A DNA stretch of 8,960 bases from Perlabentimonas sp034006965 (GTDB lineage: Bacteria > Bacteroidota > Bacteroidia > Bacteroidales > Tenuifilaceae): assembly GCA_034006965.1 (NCBI GenBank), contig JAVERU010000126.1, positions 1 through 8,960 of the forward strand, in the 5' to 3' direction. The translations under genes and the position numbers were made by a program. Below are positions 1 to 7,070 of this stretch, in pieces. The notes under the pieces are model-generated. The model did not search any database. It saw only the letters and a list, made by a program, of their open reading frames with translations, and was not told where the DNA came from. How positions within the stretch are numbered: position 1 is the stretch's first letter; every line of letters begins with the position of its first letter.

Positions 1-658
1 ACAACTCGTTGCTACCAAATCGCCTATCAACATTGTAAAAATCGGTTATGGCGTAGTGGTGATACGATTGCCAAGGCTGCTTGCTCTCCAACACAGGATT
101 TAGCCAGATGGCAGTTATTCCCAGCTCATTCAGATAATCGAGATGATTAATGACTCCCTGCAAATCGCCGCCATGGCGAGCATATAGATCCTCACAATCG
201 AACTTGTCGGCCATGCCTTCGTAGCTATCGTTGCTAGGATCGCCATTGGCAAACCTATCGGGGAAAAGCAGATACACCACATCGGATGCATCGAAACCCT
301 TGCGCTGGGCTGAGCCCTCACGGCGCTCGTCCAACCTGTATGTGTAGGTTAGCGTTTTTCGTTTCGATACTTTAAAGTTGATGTCAAAACTACCGGGCTT
401 GGTATCATCGGCAATAGCAAGGTTGATAAATAAGTAGTTGGGATTTTTTACCCGTTCGATGCTAATTAATCTAACACCCGGATACTCGAAGCTAACTTCT
501 GATGTTGCAATATCCTTACCATGCACAAGCAGCTGAATCTCGTTATGCTTCATCCCCACCCACCAGCTAGGTGGCTCAACTCGACTTAACTCTTGGGCAG
601 AAACCATAATGCTTGACATTAAGATTATTGCTACACAAAAAAATGTTATCTTTCTCAT
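1..658 (-). CDS. SusA-like GH13 alpha-glucan hydrolase, second copy (partial, cut by window edge)
   Basis: This gene begins at an ATG at 658-656 and stays open for 219 codons to the window edge, so the 3' end lies outside; it is not shown to be broken. The start gives a classic signal peptide (MRK, hydrophobic core, then VSA|Q with cleavage expected after residue 21), so the product is probably periplasmic. Residues 23-110 match the N-terminal beta domain of cyclomaltodextrinase/SusA enzymes, and from about 124 the (beta/alpha)8 barrel begins (VVYLLFPDRFANGD, then ARHGGD at 160-165, and the SYHHYAITDFY segment). All catalytic residues would fall beyond the edge. The mature part is roughly 80% identical to the complete GH13 protein just upstream, with no gap in the alignment. 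It lies 44 bp after that gene, with no terminator between, so the two are probably co-transcribed. The expected role is hydrolysis of starch-derived oligosaccharides; whether its specificity differs cannot be told from this part. Confidence 0.93.
   Translation of the reverse strand, partial: MRKITFFCVAIILMSSIMVSAQELSRVEPPSWWVGMKHNEIQLLVHGKDIATSEVSFEYPGVRLISIERVKNPNYLFINLAIADDTKPGSFDINFKVSKRKTLTYTYRLDERREGSAQRKGFDASDVVYLLFPDRFANGDPSNDSYEGMADKFDCEDLYARHGGDLQGVINHLDYLNELGITAIWLNPVLESKQPWQSYHHYAITDFYNVDRRFGSNEL
235..574. repeat. Duplicated GH13 5' segment, copy A
   Basis: This stretch aligns without gaps to 2130-2469, at a constant offset of 1895 bases. Three blocks are perfectly identical: 235-292 (58 bp), 294-326 (33 bp) and 444-574 (131 bp). 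The sequence between 327 and 443 carries many mismatches, and so does the flanking sequence on both sides. The identical blocks include third codon positions, so protein-level selection alone does not explain them. Gene conversion or recombination between the tandem GH13 genes is inferred. Confidence 0.9.
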
Positions 659-702
659 AATAAATAGTTTGAAAATATTGGAATAAATCCCTTTAATTGA
701 AT

Positions 703-2547
703 TTAAAATAGTTCAATAATCATAGCAGTTCGAGGCAAAATTGCAATATGACCAATATCGGTTATCTTCTGATTAGTAATAATATCAATACCTCCTGAAC
801 AACCGTTCAGCATCTCGCCATACAATTTGCCATTAATAACTTTATCTTCACTTCCATTATTAATTAGCACTATCACTTTTTGTTTGTCGTTATACCTAAC
901 GTATGCATATACTCCATTAGTTGGGTTAAAATGGATTAGCTTACCTTGATGGATGGCAGCAGCTCCTTTGCGCCAATGCAAGATTCTTGATACGTAATTC
1001 CAAATCTCGTTCTCTTGTGGGGTTCTACCATTGGCATTGAATGCAGACCGAGAATCGGTTTCCCAACCACCTGGAAAATCGCGCCGAATATCGCCATGGC
1101 CTCCCTTATCGACATCGCCTGGCAACAAAATTTCAGTGCCGTAGTAAATTTGAGGTATTCCTCGGGTAGTTAGCAAAAAAGCCATAGCCAGCTTAAGCCT
1201 AGAAACATCCAACGTTGTATCGGTTTGGAAACGTCCCTTATCATGATTATCAATAAATATAAAAAGATTATTGCTATTGGCATATACAAAATCTTGCGTA
1301 AGCACATCGTAAAGGCGAGCGATTCCGGTTTCCCATCCATCCTCCTCATCAAAAGCCTTATTGATGGCATTCATTAACGGAAAATCCATAACTGATGGCA
1401 AGTGGGAGTTGTATCCATCGGCATTACGCGCATCTTTTTGCCAATACGATACTGATGCTGAAGAGGTGTACCAAGTTTCTCCTACAATTGAAAAATTTGG
1501 GTACTCGTGCAAAATCGCTTTGCACCATTTGGCCATAAATTGTTTATCGGAGTATGGATGGGTGTCCATTCTAAACCCGTTAAGCCCAGCATATTCTATC
1601 CACCAAATGGTATTTTGTAATAGATATTTTGCAACAAAAGGGTTCTGCTGGTTTAAATCGGGCATTTGACGAGCAAACCAGCCCTTGTTCATCAAATCGA
1701 TATCGCGCTTTGAAGCGTGCGGGTCGAAGGCTGCTGACTGTCGATAGTTCGATTGGGTATGCTTTGGCCACTGGTTAACCCAATTGGGCATTGGCAAATC
1801 GGTCATCCACCAGTGCATATCGCCGCAATGGTTAAAAACCAAATCTTTAATCACCTTTAACCCCTTTTCATGCGCCTGCTCAACAAGATTACGATATTGC
1901 TCATTGCTCCCCATTCGAGGATCCACCTTATAAAAATCGGTAATTGCATATCCGTGGTACGATTGTGAAACCTGATTATTCTCAAGCACAGGATTTAGCC
2001 AAAGTGCGGTTACACCAAGGCGTTTAAAGTAGTCTAACCGTTCAGCAATGCCCTGAATATCGCCTCCATGCCTAGCGTATGGGTCAGAACGGTTAAACTT
2101 ATCGCGCATTCCTGATATTTGATCGTTGGTAGGATCGCCATTGGCAAACCTATCGGGGAAAAGCAGATACACCACATCGGATGCATCAAAACCCTTGCGC
2201 TGGGCTGAGCCCTCACGGCGCGCATCCAACCTATAGGTGTAGGTTAAGGTTTTACGTCTCGATACTCTAAAGTTAATGTCAAAACTACCGGGCATAGCTT
2301 CATCGGCAATAGCAATGTTAATAAATAAGTAGTTGGGGTTTTTTACCCGTTCGATGCTAATTAATCTAACACCCGGATACTCGAAGCTAACTTCTGATGT
2401 TGCAATATCCTTACCATGCACAAGCAGCTGAATCTCGTTATGCTTCATCCCCACCCACCAGCTAGGTGGTTCAACCCTGCTTAAGCTTTGCGCGTGGGAC
2501 ATTGACATAGAAGCAATCAGAAAAACAACAATAAATATATTTCTCAT
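703..2547 (-). CDS. SusA-like GH13 neopullulanase/cyclomaltodextrinase, secreted
   Basis: This complete 614-residue enzyme is close in length and layout to Bacteroides SusA. It has a signal peptide (residues 1-19, SHA|Q, no lipobox cysteine, so soluble periplasmic), an N-terminal beta domain (about 22-112), a GH13 barrel (about 124-525) and a C-terminal beta domain (about 535-614). The conserved GH13 regions are all visible: DLVFNH at 235-240, MPDLN at 295-299, GFRMD with the nucleophile Asp328, VGETW with the acid/base Glu357, and FIDNHD with the transition-state Asp436. The DRFANGDPTND segment (132-142) resembles the calcium-binding loop of the family. It should cut alpha-1,4 links in maltodextrins, cyclodextrins or pullulan; the exact substrate cannot be read from the sequence. 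It is the first gene of a tandem pair and sits downstream of a terminator and a palindromic repeat, so it probably has its own promoter, although none was convincing. The ATG at 2547 is chosen because it yields the signal peptide. Confidence 0.95.
   Translation of the reverse strand: MRNIFIVVFLIASMSMSHAQSLSRVEPPSWWVGMKHNEIQLLVHGKDIATSEVSFEYPGVRLISIERVKNPNYLFINIAIADEAMPGSFDINFRVSRRKTLTYTYRLDARREGSAQRKGFDASDVVYLLFPDRFANGDPTNDQISGMRDKFNRSDPYARHGGDIQGIAERLDYFKRLGVTALWLNPVLENNQVSQSYHGYAITDFYKVDPRMGSNEQYRNLVEQAHEKGLKVIKDLVFNHCGDMHWWMTDLPMPNWVNQWPKHTQSNYRQSAAFDPHASKRDIDLMNKGWFARQMPDLNQQNPFVAKYLLQNTIWWIEYAGLNGFRMDTHPYSDKQFMAKWCKAILHEYPNFSIVGETWYTSSASVSYWQKDARNADGYNSHLPSVMDFPLMNAINKAFDEEDGWETGIARLYDVLTQDFVYANSNNLFIFIDNHDKGRFQTDTTLDVSRLKLAMAFLLTTRGIPQIYYGTEILLPGDVDKGGHGDIRRDFPGGWETDSRSAFNANGRTPQENEIWNYVSRILHWRKGAAAIHQGKLIHFNPTNGVYAYVRYNDKQKVIVLINNGSEDKVINGKLYGEMLNGCSGGIDIITNQKITDIGHIAILPRTAMIIELF
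2130..2469. repeat. Duplicated GH13 5' segment, copy B
   Basis: This is the partner of 235-574 and lies inside the complete GH13 gene. It covers codons from just after the signal peptide to the beginning of the catalytic barrel. The 131-bp perfect block is 2339-2469. Two direct copies about 1.9 kb apart could recombine to delete or fuse the two genes. Confidence 0.9.
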
Positions 2548-2578
2548 AGCAATAAAAATAATATGATTGTCCGCTATG

Positions 2579-2706
2579 ATACCTAAAGCCTTAGCATCAT
2601 TGCGAAAACCTCTTAATTTGAGGATTAAAGCAATCTATTTAAAAAGGGATTGCTTCGGAAAGTACCCTCGCAATGACGTTACACATTTAATTTAGCCTTT
2701 AGGTAT
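2579..2706. repeat. Nested palindromic intergenic repeat (MITE/REP-like)
   Basis: Three nested inverted repeats are visible. The outer arms ATACCTAAAG (2579-2588) and CTTTAGGTAT (2697-2706) are a perfect 10-bp pair. The middle arms TCATTGCGA (2597-2605) and TCGCAATGA (2668-2676) are a perfect 9-bp pair. The inner arms AAGCAATC (2628-2635) and GATTGCTT (2648-2655) are a perfect 8-bp pair around an AT-rich loop. From memory, the ATTGCGA ... GCAATC ... GATTGCTTC ... CGCAATGA pattern resembles a dispersed intergenic palindrome found in many bacterial genomes. It contains no convincing reading frame and fills most of the gap between the aldolase terminator and the GH13 genes, so a transcript entering the GH13 pair could carry it as a folded leader. 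Confidence 0.7.
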
Positions 2707-2721
2707 GTTTACGGATAAGCA

Positions 2722-2769
2722 ATAAAAAATAAAAAGCCCCTTTGGGTACAGCAAGCACACCAAAGGGGC
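2722..2769 (-). terminator. Intrinsic terminator after fructose-bisphosphate aldolase
   Basis: On the minus strand a 10-bp GC-rich stem (GCCCCTTTGG, 2769-2760, pairing with 2745-2736) closes a 14-nt loop and is followed by a T-rich run (2735-2722, TTTTTATTTTTTAT). It begins about 11 bp past the aldolase stop codon. It should end the upstream transcription unit and separate it from the GH13 pair. Confidence 0.9.
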
Positions 2770-2780
2770 AAAGTAAAATA

Positions 2781-3845
2781 TTAACCTCTGTTAAGGCAGT
2801 TCAAATCTTCAAAAGATATTTTTAAACGTTTAATGATGCTCTCCTCACCTTTACGGAGCCATACGCGGGGATCGTAATACTTCTTGTTGGGCTTATCGTC
2901 GCCATCGGGATTTCCAATCTGTGACTGTAGATATCCCTCCTTGTCGATATAGTAGTTGCGAATACCATCCCAGAATGCCCATTGCAAATCGGTGTCGAGG
3001 TTCATCTTGATAACGCCATAGCTTATGGCCTCCTCAATCTTCTCCTTCTCCGAACCACTTCCGCCGTGGAAAACGAAGCTAACAGGCTTGGGGTCGGTTC
3101 CAAACTTCTTCTCAATAAAGTCTTGTGAATCTCTCAAAATCTCGGGGCTTAGCACAACGTTACCGGGCTTGTAAACCCCATGCACGTTGCCAAACGAAGC
3201 GGCAATGGTGAAATTGGGGCTAACCTTCATTAGCTGCTCGTATGCATAGGCAACCTCCTCGGGCTGTGTGTAAAGCTTGGAGCTATCAACGTGGGTATTA
3301 TCAACACCATCCTCCTCGCCACCGGTAACGCCTAGCTCAATCTCTAGGGTCATCCCAATCTTGGCCATTCGCTCAAGATACTTTGCCGATATCTCGATAT
3401 TCTCCTCTAGCTTTTCCTCAGAAAGGTCGAGCATATGCGAGCTGTAAAGTGGTTTACCTGTTTCGGCAAAGTGTTTTTCGCCGGCATCCAAAAGGCCATC
3501 AATCCAAGGCAATAGCTTTTTAGCGGCATGGTCGGTATGCATAATAACGGGAACGCCATAAGCCTCGGCCATAAGGTGCACGTGCTGGGCGCCTGAAATT
3601 GCTCCAAGGATTGCCGACTGCTGTCCATCGTTGGAAAGCCCTTTGCCTGCAAAGAACGAGGCTCCACCGTTTGAGAATTGTATAATAACAGGCGAGCCAA
3701 CCTCGCGGGCCGTTTCCAGTACGGAGTTGATAGTATCGGTTCCGGTTACGTTAACGGCGGGTATAGCCCAACCCTCGGCTTTTGCTGTAGCAAATACCTC
3801 TTGTACTTGTTTTCCGGTAAGTACACCTGCAGGGAATCTTTTCAT
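2781..3845 (-). CDS. fbaA: Class II fructose-1,6-bisphosphate aldolase (FbaA type)
   Basis: This cytoplasmic enzyme reversibly splits fructose 1,6-bisphosphate into dihydroxyacetone phosphate and glyceraldehyde 3-phosphate in glycolysis and gluconeogenesis. At 354 residues it is near the length of E. coli FbaA (359) and aligns with it from memory along most of its length, at a steady offset of four residues. The catalytic and zinc residues are intact: HTDH with Asp105 and the zinc ligand His106, Glu170 in LEIELG, Glu178 in GGEEDG, His222 in NVHGVY, and His260 in FVFHGGSGS. The TQPEEV and NKKYYDPRVWL segments are also typical of class IIa. The ATG at 3845 matches the family N-terminus. It starts 23 bp after the stop of an orphan reading frame (3869), and no clear promoter is visible directly upstream, so it may depend on the promoter candidate near 4630. 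Its place among maltose genes is unusual, and it may be a neighbour by chance. Confidence 0.97.
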   Translation of the reverse strand: MKRFPAGVLTGKQVQEVFATAKAEGWAIPAVNVTGTDTINSVLETAREVGSPVIIQFSNGGASFFAGKGLSNDGQQSAILGAISGAQHVHLMAEAYGVPVIMHTDHAAKKLLPWIDGLLDAGEKHFAETGKPLYSSHMLDLSEEKLEENIEISAKYLERMAKIGMTLEIELGVTGGEEDGVDNTHVDSSKLYTQPEEVAYAYEQLMKVSPNFTIAASFGNVHGVYKPGNVVLSPEILRDSQDFIEKKFGTDPKPVSFVFHGGSGSEKEKIEEAISYGVIKMNLDTDLQWAFWDGIRNYYIDKEGYLQSQIGNPDGDDKPNKKYYDPRVWLRKGEESIIKRLKISFEDLNCLNRG

Positions 3846-3868
3846 AGTATTGTAATATTAGTTGTTAG

Positions 3869-4060
3869 TTATTTAGTTAGCTCAATATTGTTGTCAACGT
3901 CATTGGACTTTTTGTAGTATCTATCTAATCGAATTCTAATCTGCAGAAAACGGATTAATCCCAAAATTGCCAAAACTACGCTAAGCCCATGGCTTACATA
4001 ACCCATCCATCGAAATGCTATGAAGTCCTTGATCTGCAAAAAGGCAATACCTCCCAACGC
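3869..4060 (-). pseudogene. Orphan 3' fragment of an unrecognised membrane protein
   Basis: From about 4060 to a TAA at 3871-3869 the frame shifted relative to the SLC13 remnant reads like real protein. It begins around LWALGGIAFLQ, has a strong membrane segment (VSHGLSVVLAILGLI), then a basic stretch (RIRLDRYYKK) and an acidic tail. It does not resemble any part of an SLC13 permease. The same frame can be extended upstream to an ATG at 4147, but there it only overlaps the SLC13 coding sequence out of frame and looks like noise. An internal ATG at 4006 could begin a protein of about 45 residues. I do not recognise the family. The best reading is the C-terminal end of a gene whose front was lost in the deletion that also truncated the SLC13 gene; a small intact gene is less likely. 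Confidence 0.5.
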
Positions 4061-4595
4061 CCACAGGTGAGAAGCTGAACATACCAAAAGGTTCACCCAT
4101 CTCCTCGGCACGAAAAGTGGAAAAAATAATATTGGGTGGAGTACCAATTAACGTTGTCATTCCACCAAGTAACGAGTCGAAAGCTATGGGCATAAGCAGA
4201 TACGATGGTGGATTTCCGCTTTTCTTAGCTATATGTAGGGCAACAGGCATGAGTATGGCCAGTGCCCCCACATTATTCATAAAGGCCGATGCAACAGCAA
4301 CCAAAACCGAAAGGGTGATAATTTGTAGGGTAAGGCTATTGCCCACCTTGGTAACCCAGCTACCCAGAATATCGATTAGCCCTGAGTACTCGAGCGCTTT
4401 GCCAATAATCAAAACCGCAGCTACTATAATTACAGCAGGGTGACCAAACCCAGCGAAAGCTTCGTCAGCAGGGATCAATCCAAATATAACCAGCACGAAT
4501 AGAGCGATAAGGGCAACAAAGTCATGCCTTACTCGTCCCCAGACAAATAGCCCAAGTACAGCTATCAATGTGACAAAAACATAGATATGCTCCAT
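3981..4595 (-). pseudogene. Truncated SLC13-family (divalent anion/sodium symporter) permease
   Basis: The frame from ATG 4595 encodes the N-terminal part of an SLC13-type inner-membrane permease of the kind that usually also carries TrkA-C domains. Typical segments are VWGRVRHDFVALIAL (residues 18-32), AGFGHPAVI (48-56), SAFMNNVGALAILMPVA (103-119) and the hallmark LIGTPPNIIFS (149-159). Such proteins are normally about 590 residues. Here the family resemblance stops after FSFSPVG (174-179, near position 4060), and a short unrelated tail runs to a TAG at 3981. The rest of the permease, including any TrkA-C domains, is missing, and only 215 bp remain before the aldolase gene, so this is a deletion and not a simple frameshift. 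A non-functional remnant is likely. The start is supported by a well-placed promoter candidate at 4628-4658. The substrate of the original protein cannot be told. Confidence 0.85.
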
Positions 4596-4627
4596 TCCCT
4601 AAGGTTGTGACAAGGTGTGATGATTGT

Positions 4628-4658
4628 CAAAGTTACGCAAGATTAAGAGATCCTCAAT
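4628..4658 (-). promoter_or_regulatory. Candidate Bacteroidota-type promoter for the SLC13 remnant/aldolase
   Basis: Reading the minus strand, TAACTTTG (4635-4628) fits the -7 consensus TAnnTTTG exactly. ATTG (4658-4655) lies 19 bp upstream, a three-of-four match to the -33 element TTTG at the expected spacing. Transcription would start near 4621, giving a leader of roughly 26 nt before the ATG at 4595. The upstream element lies within the hairpin at 4643-4675. No other promoter is evident before the aldolase gene, so it may also drive that gene. Confidence 0.5.
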
Positions 4659-4675
4659 AGCTGAGGACCTCTTAA
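4643..4675 (-). terminator. Hairpin after maltose phosphorylase (possible bidirectional terminator)
   Basis: Arms 4643-4656 and 4662-4675 form a 14-bp stem with a 5-nt loop. The single irregular position is a G-U wobble in minus-strand RNA but an A-C mismatch in plus-strand RNA. The stem lies 26 bp past the maltose phosphorylase stop. A run of five T's follows it on the plus strand (4676-4680), whereas the minus-strand 3' side is only moderately U-rich (UCUUG). It probably ends or attenuates the transporter/phosphorylase transcript, but the weak U-tract makes its efficiency uncertain. Confidence 0.6.
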
Positions 4676-4701
4676 TTTTTGCAATTCGGAAAGAATGCTT
4701 A

Positions 4702-7011
4702 CTACTTGGCTATCAGTTCCGATGAGCCGGTGGCAATTGCATGATCCTTGCCAAATACCTTAACCGTTATTGAAGGCCCCTCCTCATTGGTAATGGTTAT
4801 GGCGTTGCCATTCACATTCACCTTTAGCACATTCTCCCTAAACCATACCTTGAAGCTGTACGACTTCCATTGCTCTGGGATTAGCGGATTAAACACCAGC
4901 TTGTTGTCCCTCACTCGCATTCCACCAAAGCCCTCCACAATCGATATCCAAGTGCCGGCCATACTGGTAATATGCAATCCCTCCTTCACCTCATGGTTGT
5001 AGTCGTCCAAATCGAGACGAGAGGTGCGTAGGTATAGCTCGTAAGCTTTATCGATATTCCCTATAAGAGCTGCCTGCACGGAGTGTACGCAAGGTGAAAG
5101 GGAAGACTCGTGCACCGTACGCGCCTCGTAGAACTCAAAGTTACGACGAATGGTGTCTAAATCGAAACGATCTTCAAGAAAATATAGCCCTTGCAGCACA
5201 TCGGCTTGCTTTATGAAGCAAGACCGTAGTATGCGATCCCAGCTCCACTTCTGGTTTATAGGTCGATGCTTTGGATCGAGATCCTTAACCAGTATTTGCT
5301 CCTTATCCATGTATCCCTCCTGCTGAAGGAAAATACCTAACTCCTCATTCACAGGAAAGAACATGTTGTCACGAATATCTTTCCACTTCGAAAGCTCCTT
5401 GACTTCGTCGAATGAAATCTTTTGAGCCAAGGCATGATACTTATCGGGTTCGGTTTGCTTAACGTAAGCAGCTACCTCATCGGCATACTCCATACACCAA
5501 GTAGCAATTAGGTTGGTGTACCAGTTGTTGTTGATATTGTTCTCGTACTCATTTGGCCCGGTAACACCTAGCATTACATACTTCCCTTTCTCCTGCGAGA
5601 AGTTTACCCTTTGCGCCCAGAAACGAGCAATGGCAATAAGGAGCTCAAGACCGAAATTGGCCAGGTAGCTCTTATCGCCAGTATAGCGAACATAGTTGTA
5701 AACGGCAAATGCTATGGCTCCATTGCGGTGAATTTCCTCGAAGGTAATTTCCCACTCGTTGTGGCACTCCTCACCATTCATGGTAACCATTGGGAAAAGC
5801 GCAGCGCCACCTGAGAAGCCTAACTTCTCAGCATTCTCGATAGCTTTGCCAAGCTGCTTATACCTGTACAGCAAAAGCTGACGAGCAACCTTTTGGCCAT
5901 GGGTAATCATGTAGAAGGGTAGGCAGTAAGCCTCGGTATCCCAGTAGGTAGATCCACCGTACTTCTCGCCGGTAAATCCTTTGGGGCCAATGTTTAACCT
6001 TTCATCCTTACCCGTGTAGGTTTGGCTTAGCTGGAAGATATTGAAACGAATGGCCTGCTGTGCTGCCACATCACCCTCGATGGTAATGTCACTATGGGCC
6101 CATACATCGGCCCAGGCCAAGGCCTGATCGTTCAGCATTTCATCAAAGCCCTTAGATATAGCTTGATCGAGCAGGCTAGCCATCGCTTTTGGGAATGCAT
6201 CCTTAGCATGGTTTAGGTTAGAGATTACCGCAGCGTACTTATATACAGTGACCTCTTGGCCGGCGTTTGCGCTTACAGTTACCTTTGAGCCAACGTATTT
6301 CTCCTTGCTAACTATCTCGGGGCTTAGGCTTTGCCTTTCGTTATCGATGTACACGTTGTACCGCATGGCATGGCCAACCTGAAAATCGAGCTTTTTGGTT
6401 TTGGTTATTATAAAAGCCTCGTTATCGGTGGCTTTCTGCTCTACCTCATCCCAAAACTTTTCGCCATAGTTTGAGTCCTCGTTGCTAACATCAGCATTGA
6501 GGTAAGGCTTTAGGACCATTACGGCATTAGCCGTAAGCGGTTTTATGGAGTAGCGTATGGCGCCGAGCTCAGGGTTAACAATACTCAGAAATCGTTTGGC
6601 CGACACGGCAACCTTTACCCCCGATGGCATCTCGCAAATGAAGGTGCGCTCAAGGTAACCCTCCTTCATGTTGAGCACACGGCGGAACTCATCAACGGTG
6701 CCCTGAGCAAGGTCTAGCGGCTCCCCATTAATTTCAACATCAATACCAATCCAGCTGGTTGAGTTGATAACTTTAGCAAAGTACTCGGGGTAACCATTTT
6801 TCCACCAGCCTACGCGAGTTTTATCGGGATAGTATACCCCAGCCACATAGCTACCCGGGAGAGTTGAGCCACTATACTGCTCTTCGAAATTGGCTCGTTG
6901 GCCCATGGCCCCATTGCCGATGCTAAAAATACTTTCGGATGCACGAGAATTCTCAGGATTAAACCCCTCCTCAATAATGCACCACTCATCGTGCTTTAAG
7001 TATGGATTCAT
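4702..7011 (-). CDS. mapA: Maltose phosphorylase, GH65 family
   Basis: This 769-residue cytoplasmic enzyme (no signal peptide) should convert maltose and phosphate into glucose and beta-D-glucose 1-phosphate with inversion. It has the GH65 layout: an N-terminal beta-sandwich (about 10-265), a linker, an (alpha/alpha)6 barrel (about 318-695) and a small C-terminal beta domain (about 696-765). Visible motifs include GNGAMGQR (32-39), STYWDTE (354-360), GVTGPNEYENN with the likely general acid Glu488 (matching Glu487 of the Lactobacillus brevis enzyme), and HESSLS (634-639), which lies at the phosphate site in this family. The acceptor loop HNEWEITFE (417-425) is, as I recall, the version found in maltose phosphorylases and not in trehalose or kojibiose phosphorylases, so maltose is the favoured substrate. 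It follows the sugar transporter by 59 bp with no strong terminator between, which suggests an operon. The start is the ATG at 7011, preceded by an AT-rich leader. Confidence 0.93.
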   Translation of the reverse strand: MNPYLKHDEWCIIEEGFNPENSRASESIFSIGNGAMGQRANFEEQYSGSTLPGSYVAGVYYPDKTRVGWWKNGYPEYFAKVINSTSWIGIDVEINGEPLDLAQGTVDEFRRVLNMKEGYLERTFICEMPSGVKVAVSAKRFLSIVNPELGAIRYSIKPLTANAVMVLKPYLNADVSNEDSNYGEKFWDEVEQKATDNEAFIITKTKKLDFQVGHAMRYNVYIDNERQSLSPEIVSKEKYVGSKVTVSANAGQEVTVYKYAAVISNLNHAKDAFPKAMASLLDQAISKGFDEMLNDQALAWADVWAHSDITIEGDVAAQQAIRFNIFQLSQTYTGKDERLNIGPKGFTGEKYGGSTYWDTEAYCLPFYMITHGQKVARQLLLYRYKQLGKAIENAEKLGFSGGAALFPMVTMNGEECHNEWEITFEEIHRNGAIAFAVYNYVRYTGDKSYLANFGLELLIAIARFWAQRVNFSQEKGKYVMLGVTGPNEYENNINNNWYTNLIATWCMEYADEVAAYVKQTEPDKYHALAQKISFDEVKELSKWKDIRDNMFFPVNEELGIFLQQEGYMDKEQILVKDLDPKHRPINQKWSWDRILRSCFIKQADVLQGLYFLEDRFDLDTIRRNFEFYEARTVHESSLSPCVHSVQAALIGNIDKAYELYLRTSRLDLDDYNHEVKEGLHITSMAGTWISIVEGFGGMRVRDNKLVFNPLIPEQWKSYSFKVWFRENVLKVNVNGNAITITNEEGPSITVKVFGKDHAIATGSSELIAK

Positions 7012-7070
7012 ATATTATAATTAGATTTCACAATAAAATTTGAGCTTAAAAAGCTACGAAAGCATGCTCA

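Noticed and set aside
1..658. The second GH13 gene as a truncated pseudogene
   Set aside because: The frame is open to the window edge with no stop or frameshift, so the missing part is due to the window boundary.
3858..3880. TAACTA-like short repeats before fbaA as a regulatory array
   Set aside because: Three imperfect short units in AT-rich DNA, overlapping a stop codon, are not enough to claim a site.
4061..4147. Upstream extension of the orphan membrane frame to ATG 4147
   Set aside because: This part overlaps the recognisable SLC13 sequence in another frame and does not read like protein; only the part below about 4060 does.
4117..4443. Plus-strand open frame of 108 codons opposite the SLC13 remnant
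   Set aside because: The composition is that of an antisense shadow, and the minus-strand frame carries clear SLC13 motifs.
7041..7070. Short inverted repeats between the transporter and maltose phosphorylase genes as a terminator
   Set aside because: The arms are only about 5 bp and AT-rich with no T run of note, so co-transcription is the simpler reading.
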